DNA from: Gammaproteobacteria bacterium
Lineage (GTDB): Bacteria > Pseudomonadota > Gammaproteobacteria > Steroidobacterales > BM003
Assembly: GCA_026193125.1 (NCBI GenBank)
Contig: JAPHSC010000083.1
Coordinates: forward strand, 1 to 5,140
DNA: 5,140 nucleotides
Direction of reading: 5' to 3'
Positions 1-5,140 of this stretch are shown one piece after another (the stretch's first letter is position 1; each line of letters begins with the position of its first letter). Made by a program: the position numbers and the translations under genes. The notes beneath the pieces were generated by a model. That model was not told the DNA's origin, did no database searches, and saw only the letters and a program-made list of their open reading frames with translations.

Positions 1-659
1 AGGGCACCACGATCTACCGTGGTGTTGGCACCGATCTCAACGTCATTACCCACTCGAACGCTACCCAGCTGGGGCACCTTAACCCACCCGTCGGCTCCAC
101 CAGGGGCGATACCAAAACCATCAGCGCCCAGCACGCACCCGGGATGCAGGATACAGCGCTTGCCGATAATTACCCGTTCGCCCACATACACCCTGCCGAC
201 CAGGCGGGTGTCGTCATCAATACTCGCGCCGGTCTCCACCACGCAACCCGGACCAATGTAGACTCGCTCGCCAATCCTCGCACCCGCCCCTACGAAACTC
301 AGGGCAGCCACCTCAGCGGTCGGCGATACGCTGGCGTCCTTTTCCACCACGGCAGAGGCGTGAATTCCAGGAACTACCTGCCGGGCCGGGCGCAAATACT
401 GGGCTACCCTTGCGTAAACGGTATAGGGATTGTCACAGATGAGCGCTGCAACCGGGCAATCCGCCGCATCACCGGCCGCCAACAGAACGGCACCAGCCCG
501 GGTGCCGGGCAGGTGTACCTTGAACTTGGGATTCGACAGGAACGTAATGGATTCCGGACCAGCCCCCTCCAACGATCCAAGGGATGACACTACCTTGTCG
601 GGATCACCGACCAGCTCACAGCCGAAGCGCACTGCCAGTTGCGATAGAGTCAGCTCCAT
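1..659 (-). CDS. lpxD: UDP-3-O-(3-hydroxyacyl)glucosamine N-acyltransferase, 5' part (cut by window edge)
   Basis: LpxD transfers a 3-hydroxyacyl chain from acyl carrier protein to the 2-amino group of UDP-3-O-acylglucosamine, the third step of lipid A synthesis, in the cytoplasm. About 219 codons are visible, against roughly 340 in the family, so the C-terminal third lies outside. The N-terminal uridine-binding domain covers about residues 1-100; ITFLSNPKFK (38-47) places Phe40 and Asn43 where the family has its uracil-contacting Phe and Asn. From about residue 100 hexapeptide repeats of the left-handed beta-helix begin (GARIGERVYIG, ERVIIGKRC). The family signature GADGFG (about 176-181), WVKVPQLG, VEIGANTTVDRGA follows, and the window ends there, before the segment expected to hold the catalytic histidine. 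ATG at 659 is chosen because it begins the conserved MELTLSQLA; a weak GGG lies 12 bases upstream. The gene follows skp after 24 bases. Identity is confident; the repeats look intact but somewhat degenerate. Confidence 0.95.
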   Translation of the reverse strand, partial: MELTLSQLAVRFGCELVGDPDKVVSSLGSLEGAGPESITFLSNPKFKVHLPGTRAGAVLLAAGDAADCPVAALICDNPYTVYARVAQYLRPARQVVPGIHASAVVEKDASVSPTAEVAALSFVGAGARIGERVYIGPGCVVETGASIDDDTRLVGRVYVGERVIIGKRCILHPGCVLGADGFGIAPGGADGWVKVPQLGSVRVGNDVEIGANTTVDRGA

Positions 660-683
660 TGCGCTAGCACACCCTTTGTAGAC

Positions 684-1214
684 TTAGTTGGCCTGCTTGA
701 ATTTGGCTTGCAGGGCAGTCAGAAGCGCATCGGTGATATCCATGCCTTCGCTGGCATAAATCACATCACCCAGGACCAGGTCAAAATTCTGGCCACGGGC
801 GTAATTCTGAATCTCCTGGCCCAGGATGCGCTGCAATTTGCCCAACTCCTCGTTGCGTCGCAGATTGGCGTCCTCGTTCATTTCCTGGCCCTTGCGCTGA
901 AAATCACGCTGCCCGTCGCGCAACTGGCGCTCGATGTTGCGGCGCTCTTCCTCACTCATGACCGCCCCATCACGTTTTAAGGTTTCTTCTTTCTCACGCA
1001 AATCCTTCTGCAAAGCAGCCAACTCGCGCTGGCGGGGAGCGAATTCGGACTGAAGTTGTTCCATCATGGCCTTGGCCTGGGGTGCCGACTCCAGTAAGCG
1101 CGGAATATTCACCACCGCAATCTTGCTCTCGGCAGCCTGAGCACTCACTGCTCCAAGGCTGGCAAAAGCCATCAATCCAAGTACAGCCACACACCAATTT
1201 TTGTTCATTCGCAT
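684..1214 (-). CDS. skp: Periplasmic chaperone Skp (OmpH family)
   Basis: Skp is a periplasmic trimeric chaperone that holds unfolded outer-membrane proteins and delivers them to the BAM complex. With this start the protein is 176 aa, slightly longer than the 161 aa of E. coli. Residues 1-27 form a signal peptide: basic MRMNKN, a hydrophobic stretch VAVLGLMAFASLGAV, then AQA before the likely cut at 27/28. The conserved OmpH beginning KIAVVNIPRLLESAPQAKA follows. The middle, about residues 55-130, is highly charged with many Glu, Lys, Arg and Gln, fitting the long coiled-coil tentacles. The tail (YARGQNFDLVLGDVIYASEGMDITDALL) matches the C-terminal body strands. Three in-frame ATGs exist at 1229, 1214 and 1208. 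The 1229 ATG abuts the bamA stop with no ribosome site, whereas 1214 has GGTGG 8 bases ahead and leaves a normal signal peptide, so 1214 is preferred. Lies between bamA and lpxD, as in many gammaproteobacteria. Confidence 0.93.
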   Translation of the reverse strand: MRMNKNWCVAVLGLMAFASLGAVSAQAAESKIAVVNIPRLLESAPQAKAMMEQLQSEFAPRQRELAALQKDLREKEETLKRDGAVMSEEERRNIERQLRDGQRDFQRKGQEMNEDANLRRNEELGKLQRILGQEIQNYARGQNFDLVLGDVIYASEGMDITDALLTALQAKFKQAN

Positions 1215-1222
1215 GAAAGTAA

Positions 1223-1227
1223 CCACC
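1223..1227 (-). promoter_or_regulatory. Probable ribosome binding site of skp
   Basis: GGTGG on the minus strand ends 8 bases before the ATG at 1214. It is an imperfect Shine-Dalgarno match but better than anything ahead of the alternative ATG at 1229, which directly follows the bamA TAA. It therefore favours the 1214 start over the longest reading. Confidence 0.45.
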
Positions 1228-1229
1228 AT

Positions 1230-3629
1230 TTAAAATGCAGAACCAATAGAGAACTGGAAATTTTCGGTCTCGTCGCCACGCACATACCCATCGCCGCTAA
1301 CCTGGTTCAGAGGAATGCCATAACTAAACCGGAACAGACCCAGCGGCGCGAGCCACTGGACCGAGACTCCGACCGATTGGCGTAACTCGGCAGGATCAAA
1401 ATCGTAGAATACCTGGTTGCCGTACAGGTCATAGAACCGCGTATTTCCCGTGTAGAATACATTACCAATATCAAAGAACAAACTGGCGCGGGCCTGGGCA
1501 GCGAATTTCTCAGGCATAGGCAGTAGCACTTCGGCCTGTCCCGCCACCATCAGGTTACCGCCGTAGGGCCTGCCATAACTGTCCCTTGGACCAAGACTGG
1601 ACTCCCTGTACCCGCGCACGGAATTGGGGCCTCCCGCGAAAAAATTGCGCGCCGGGGGCGGATCCGAGGAATCTCCCAATGCCTCGGTAAGATTGGCCTC
1701 GCCATGGAAGGCCAGGCCCCACTGGCCCCAGATCGGGATCAGCTTGGTGCTTTCCCAACTCAATCCGACGTATTCCACATCGCTGCCCGGTACCGTCGCA
1801 ACAAGGCTGAAAATATGGCGTGAGCCGCGATTTGCGAAAATCGCCCTGTTGCGCGTGTCGTATAGCCAGGTTCCTGTCAGTTCCAGCAGATTGTAGTCAG
1901 TTCCATAAATGGTCTGCCCGGCAGCGGGCTGGTCGGTGTAGGATTTCCCGTTATTGATCACCCATTCCCTTACCTGCTGGGAACTTCCGTCGCTGGTAAT
2001 CAGTGAAGTGCTGCGCAGGTTGACGCCATAGAGGAGCCGCTGCCACTCAGTAATGGGATGACCGTACTGGACACCCAGGTTGATTGACTTGGAATTGAAC
2101 TCCGAACCGTTTGACACCAGCTGTACCGTATCCGCATAAGCAATGCTCAGAGACCGGCTTACACCATCCATGTTCACGTAGGGATCGGTTTGGCTAAAGC
2201 TGAGAACCTTGCGATATTTTCCGGTGCTCAACTGCCCGGAAATCGAGTTACCTGAACCGAGGAAATTGGTGTGGGTAAAGTTGCCGTTCAGCATCAAGCC
2301 CTGGGACCCCGAGTAACCCAGGCCGCCACCAAACTGACCCGGGAGTCCTTCCTTGATCTGGAAGTCCACGTCGACCAGGTCGGGAGTACCCGGTACGGGC
2401 ACGGTCTCGACATCCACCTTCTCGATGAACGGCAGACGTTGCAAGCGCACCTTGGAACGATCCAGGGAATTGTTGGACAACCAGGCGCCTTCCTGCTGAC
2501 GCATTTCACGCCTGAACACCTCGTCCTTGGTATTCTCGGCACCCTTGAACTCGATATTTCGAACATAGGTTCGATTACCCGGATCCACGAAGAACACGAT
2601 GTCGACCGTCATGTCTTCTTCGTTCAACTGGGGAATCGGCTCCACCCGGGCGAAAGAGTAACCTTCCTCGCCCAGGCGATAGGTTATGAATTCGCTGCTG
2701 GTCTCCAGCAGTTTGCGTGAAAAAGTCTGACCCGGCTTTGCCAGGATCATGGCTCGCAGCACGTCCTCGGGCACGACCGTGTCCCCGGCAATCTTGATCT
2801 CGTCCACCGTGTAGGGCTCACCTTCCTGCACATTCAAGGTGATGAAAATATCTTTGCGGTCCGGCGAAATTGCTACCTGGGTAGAAGTAATCTGGAAATT
2901 CGCATAGCCACGATCCATGTAGAATGAGCGCAGCTTTTCGAGGTCACCGGTCAGACCCTCACGATCATATCGGTCATCACTTTTGTAGAAAGACAGCCAA
3001 TTCGGGGTTTTGAGCTGAAAGTCCCCGATGATCTCCTCTTCGGTGAATTTCTCATTGCCCACAATATTGATTTGTCTGATCCGGGCCCGGTCGCCCTCGG
3101 TAATATTGATGGCGATATCAACTGTATTACTCTCGTTTTCGGTCACCTGGATGTCGATAATGACACCGTACTTGCCGCGGCTGAAATACTGGTCCGTGAG
3201 AAATTGCTCTACCTCATCCAGGGTAGACTGGTTGAACGTCCTGCCCCGGGCCAGACCCACACCGCGAAGGCTGTCCATCAACTGATCAGTCTCGATGTCC
3301 TTGTTACCCTCGATGGTAAAGTTCTCGATTGATGGCCGCTCGATGACCACCACAATCAAGGTATCTCCGTCACGCCGAAACTCGACATGCTCGAAAAACC
3401 CGGTGTCATAAACTGCACGAATGGATTCCGCAATTCGACGCTTGTTCAGAACATCGCCAATGTTTATCGGCAGGTAGTTAAAAACAGTACCCTCGGAAAT
3501 TCTCTGCAGGCCTTCTACACGAATATCCCGGACCGTAATTATGTCCTGGGCGCTGGCCTGCAAGGCGCACAGCCCGAGCAGGATAGCGACGCATGCTTGC
3601 GTGAATATTTTTCTTCTGGAAATTTGCAT
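1230..3629 (-). CDS. bamA: Outer membrane protein assembly factor BamA (Omp85)
   Basis: BamA is the central subunit of the BAM complex and inserts beta-barrel proteins into the outer membrane. The protein is 799 aa (E. coli 810). Residues 1-27 are a signal peptide (MQISRRKIF, hydrophobic core, ASA before QD). Five POTRA domains fill about residues 28-430, recognisable from IRVEGLQRISEGTVFNYLP (first), IENFTIEGNKDIETDQL (second), IRQINIVGNEKFTEEEI (third), FYMDRGYANFQITSTQV with YTVDEIKIAGDTVV (third to fourth) and VRNIEFKGAENTKDEVFRREM (fifth). The 16-stranded barrel runs from about 434 (FGGGLGYSGSQG) to the end. VRGY at 671-674, within GGPNSVRGYRESSLGPRD, is the conserved loop-6 motif (VRGF in E. 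coli). The terminal phenylalanine (FQFSIGSAF) is the outer-membrane sorting signal. An in-frame ATG at 3662 lies inside rseP and would spoil the signal peptide, so 3629, 7 bases after the rseP stop, is chosen. Nothing is missing. Confidence 0.97.
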   Translation of the reverse strand: MQISRRKIFTQACVAILLGLCALQASAQDIITVRDIRVEGLQRISEGTVFNYLPINIGDVLNKRRIAESIRAVYDTGFFEHVEFRRDGDTLIVVVIERPSIENFTIEGNKDIETDQLMDSLRGVGLARGRTFNQSTLDEVEQFLTDQYFSRGKYGVIIDIQVTENESNTVDIAINITEGDRARIRQINIVGNEKFTEEEIIGDFQLKTPNWLSFYKSDDRYDREGLTGDLEKLRSFYMDRGYANFQITSTQVAISPDRKDIFITLNVQEGEPYTVDEIKIAGDTVVPEDVLRAMILAKPGQTFSRKLLETSSEFITYRLGEEGYSFARVEPIPQLNEEDMTVDIVFFVDPGNRTYVRNIEFKGAENTKDEVFRREMRQQEGAWLSNNSLDRSKVRLQRLPFIEKVDVETVPVPGTPDLVDVDFQIKEGLPGQFGGGLGYSGSQGLMLNGNFTHTNFLGSGNSISGQLSTGKYRKVLSFSQTDPYVNMDGVSRSLSIAYADTVQLVSNGSEFNSKSINLGVQYGHPITEWQRLLYGVNLRSTSLITSDGSSQQVREWVINNGKSYTDQPAAGQTIYGTDYNLLELTGTWLYDTRNRAIFANRGSRHIFSLVATVPGSDVEYVGLSWESTKLIPIWGQWGLAFHGEANLTEALGDSSDPPPARNFFAGGPNSVRGYRESSLGPRDSYGRPYGGNLMVAGQAEVLLPMPEKFAAQARASLFFDIGNVFYTGNTRFYDLYGNQVFYDFDPAELRQSVGVSVQWLAPLGLFRFSYGIPLNQVSGDGYVRGDETENFQFSIGSAF

Positions 3630-3636
3630 CAGTCGT

Positions 3637-5004
3637 TTAGTCCAGCAAGCGGGCAATGTCATTGTAGAAAGCGAACGTCATCAGCATCGCCAGGAGCACC
3701 AGGCCGGCCTGGTGCCCAATCATCTGGACTCTCTCGGGCAACGGCTTCCCGGTAATCAGTTCTGCGAAATGGTACAGCAACTGACCCCCGTCAAGCATGG
3801 GAACCGGCATAAGATTGATAATACCGAGGCTGATACTGACCACCGCCAGGAAGCTCGCAAAAGCGACCAGACCCATGCTCGCGCTCACACCCGCATACTG
3901 GGCGATGTTTATTGGCCCACTGATATTCTTGGGAGAAACCACGCCTTCAAGCATTTTCCACAGCATGCGCAGGGTCAGGGTCGTCATGTCCCAGGTCTTG
4001 GTCAGCGCCGCCGGAATGGCTCCCAGGGGTCCGTACCGGGTTGTCCCGTGCATGGAATCGGGGACAGCCTCAGGCCTGACCCCTTGCACTCCTATACGAC
4101 CGACGGTACGCCCCTCTCGCTGCATACTGGCCACGTTTACCAGGAGTGATTTGGAGACCCCGTCCCGCTGCACCGTGACCCTCACCTGCTGGTCGGGCCG
4201 GTCTTGCAACTGACTGACCAGTGCCGGCCAGTCACCCACTTCAATATCGTCAATGGCGACGACCCGGTCGCCCGGGAGCATGCCCGCCTGCTCGGCAGGG
4301 CCATCCGGATCCACCACCTCAATGGTTGCCGGCCAGTACGGCTGCCATGGTCTGATACCCAGGCCGTCAAACAGCGCGCCGGGTTCTGTCAGTTGCGATT
4401 CCTTTCCTGTGGCATCCAGCACCAGGTTGCGCGTAGCGCCATCTTCGCCACGTACCTGAAATTCTATGCGTCCGTCGTCCAGCATGTCGTCCAGCAAGTT
4501 CAGCATCGCGCTTTCCCAGGTTGCCACCGCTTTTCCGCGAACCTGGAGAATCTGGTCACCGCCGCGCATTCCTGCCTGGCCGGCGATGGTGTCGGGTGCT
4601 ATCTCCCCGACCACGGGTGCCAGGCCGGGCACACCCACCACGAACATGATCCAGTAGGCAAAGATCGCAAACAGAAAATTGGCCGCCGGACCACCTACCA
4701 ATACCGCCATGCGACCCCACATCGGGGCGCTGTTAAAACTGCGCTGACGATCACACTCTGGAACCTCACCCTCACGCTCGTCCAGCATCTTCACGTAACC
4801 GCCCAGGGGAATCGACGCTATTACCAGTTCCGTCTGGTCCACCCCGATTTTGCGTGACCATAGAGGCCTGCCAAAGCCAATAGAGAAGCGCAGGACCTTG
4901 ATGCCAATTTTTCGCGCCACCCAGAAGTGGCCAAATTCATGCACCGCCACCAATACACTGATTGCCAGCAAGAAAGAAAGTATTGAAATCAAAACGTTAC
5001 TCAA
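3637..5004 (-). CDS. rseP: Site-2 intramembrane zinc metalloprotease RseP
   Basis: RseP is an inner-membrane protease that cuts the anti-sigma factor RseA after DegS, releasing sigma-E during outer-membrane stress; it also clears remnant signal peptides. The protein is 455 aa (E. coli 450). The zinc-binding HEFGH is at residues 22-26 in the first membrane segment. A second hydrophobic segment begins near GGPAANF (about 104-110). Two tandem PDZ domains follow: about 125-205 (PVVGEIAPDTIAGQAGMRGGDQIL) and about 215-300 (IEVVDPDGPAEQAGMLPGDRVV). A third segment leads into NLMPVPMLDGG, where Asp405 is the third zinc ligand, and a last segment lies near 432-448. Translation must start at TTG 5004: an in-frame TAA sits one codon upstream, and the next Met (near residue 73) would remove the active site. 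Its 3' end lies 7 bases before bamA, consistent with co-transcription. All catalytic residues are present. Confidence 0.97.
   Translation of the reverse strand: MSNVLISILSFLLAISVLVAVHEFGHFWVARKIGIKVLRFSIGFGRPLWSRKIGVDQTELVIASIPLGGYVKMLDEREGEVPECDRQRSFNSAPMWGRMAVLVGGPAANFLFAIFAYWIMFVVGVPGLAPVVGEIAPDTIAGQAGMRGGDQILQVRGKAVATWESAMLNLLDDMLDDGRIEFQVRGEDGATRNLVLDATGKESQLTEPGALFDGLGIRPWQPYWPATIEVVDPDGPAEQAGMLPGDRVVAIDDIEVGDWPALVSQLQDRPDQQVRVTVQRDGVSKSLLVNVASMQREGRTVGRIGVQGVRPEAVPDSMHGTTRYGPLGAIPAALTKTWDMTTLTLRMLWKMLEGVVSPKNISGPINIAQYAGVSASMGLVAFASFLAVVSISLGIINLMPVPMLDGGQLLYHFAELITGKPLPERVQMIGHQAGLVLLAMLMTFAFYNDIARLLD
3696..3715. repeat. Perfect 20-base palindrome in the 3' end of rseP
   Basis: The arm GCACCAGGCC is followed directly by its exact reverse complement, with no spacer. 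The sequence encodes residues about 430-437 of RseP (G-H-Q-A-G-L-V-L) and ends 66 bases before the bamA ATG. As RNA it could fold into an 8-pair GC-rich stem with a CCGG loop. No run of U follows it on the coding strand, so it is not an ordinary terminator. It may be a chance product of codon choice or a weak regulatory structure. Confidence 0.6.
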
Positions 5005-5140
5005 TTTTTACCTGTCCTTAGTTTGCGCTTTGTCGCAATCGGGCCCAAGCGGCTCAGCTGGGCATTGTACCCACTGCGAGACAACTTCGCGCCCCCCAAG
5101 AGAGGCAATTGCCGGGTGAGCTGGCGCTGGCCATCATTTC
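5001..5140 (-). CDS. Probable 3' end of the upstream gene, expected dxr (ispC); frame unresolved
   Basis: In many gammaproteobacteria dxr (1-deoxy-D-xylulose 5-phosphate reductoisomerase, isoprenoid synthesis) lies directly before rseP, so its C-terminal end is expected here. That rests on synteny, not on a clear match. Three readings exist. One frame is open from the window edge to a TGA overlapping the rseP TTG (stop 5003-5001; begins NDGQRQLTRQLPLL); these coordinates follow it. A second begins EMMASASSPGN and stops at 5056-5054. The third has a stop at 5136-5134, is then open to a TAA at 5010-5008, and contains GGREVVSQWV, which faintly resembles the A-R-x-x-A tail of Dxr. None is convincing, because the Dxr C-terminus is poorly conserved and only about 45 codons are visible. 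If the second reading is right, about 50 bases before rseP are noncoding. Confidence 0.3.
   Translation of the reverse strand, partial: NDGQRQLTRQLPLLGGAKLSRSGYNAQLSRLGPIATKRKLRTGKN
5011..5019 (-). promoter_or_regulatory. Ribosome binding site of rseP
   Basis: AAGGACAGG on the minus strand lies just before the TTG start; its AAGGA part ends 10 bases, and its AGG part 6 bases, upstream of the TTG. This is the best Shine-Dalgarno match in the window and supports the non-ATG start of rseP. Confidence 0.7.

Noticed and set aside
5..24. Inverted repeat CACCACG / CGTGGTG with a six-base gap at the window edge.
   Set aside because: Seven-base arms with a short gap are expected by chance in 5 kb, and the stretch encodes the strongly conserved LpxD segment TTVDRGA.
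144..587. Plus-strand open frame of 147 codons.
   Set aside because: It lies wholly opposite lpxD, whose translation matches its family throughout; the plus-strand product has no recognisable motif and low-complexity, Arg- and Gly-rich composition typical of antisense shadows.
816..830. Short palindrome TCCTGG-C-CCAGGA within skp.
   Set aside because: Arms of six bases are common by chance and it lies in the middle of intact coding sequence.
1979..1985. GGAACTT on the plus strand, resembling a sigma-E -35 box.
   Set aside because: It faces against bamA, has no suitably placed -10 box, and no gene follows it on the plus strand.
3541..4857. Long plus-strand open frames of 202 and 217 codons opposite rseP.
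   Set aside because: They are antisense shadows of rseP, rich in His, Arg and Gln with no domain pattern; rseP itself is complete and conserved.
5065..5070. TACAAT on the minus strand before rseP, resembling a sigma-70 -10 box.
   Set aside because: The only -35-like TTGTCT is 9 bases away, far too close, and nothing suitable lies at 16-18 bases.

Overview
The window is a stretch of conserved chromosomal core from a Gram-negative bacterium, almost certainly a gammaproteobacterium. All recognisable genes lie on the minus strand and read from high to low coordinates in the order rseP, bamA, skp, lpxD. This is the classical envelope-biogenesis cluster (dxr-rseP-bamA-skp-lpxD-fabZ-lpxA in many gammaproteobacteria). 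The proteins match their family lengths closely: RseP 455 aa, BamA 799 aa, Skp about 176 aa. The base composition is moderately GC-rich by eye. I cannot name the genus; a marine gammaproteobacterium is a guess only.

Layout from upstream to downstream in transcription order. 5140-5005 is a short stretch where synteny predicts the 3' end of dxr (ispC), but its reading frame cannot be settled. 5004-3637 is rseP, the site-2 intramembrane protease, which starts at TTG. 3629-1230 is bamA, the outer-membrane protein insertase. 1214-684 is skp, a periplasmic chaperone. 659-1 is the first ~219 codons of lpxD, a lipid A acyltransferase, cut by the window edge. Intergenic gaps are 7, 15 and 24 bases, so the genes look co-transcribed. 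No terminator, RNA gene, CRISPR array, mobile element or convincing promoter was seen.

The genes work together on the outer membrane. Skp carries unfolded outer-membrane proteins across the periplasm and BamA folds them into the membrane. RseP completes the protease cascade that frees sigma-E when this process fails. LpxD makes a lipid A precursor for the outer leaflet. If dxr precedes them, it supplies isoprenoid precursors, including those for undecaprenyl carriers.

I found no undescribed system here. The points worth a second look are small: the obligatory TTG start of rseP, a perfect 20-base palindrome inside the 3' end of rseP just before bamA, the unresolved end of the gene upstream, and the exact start of skp.
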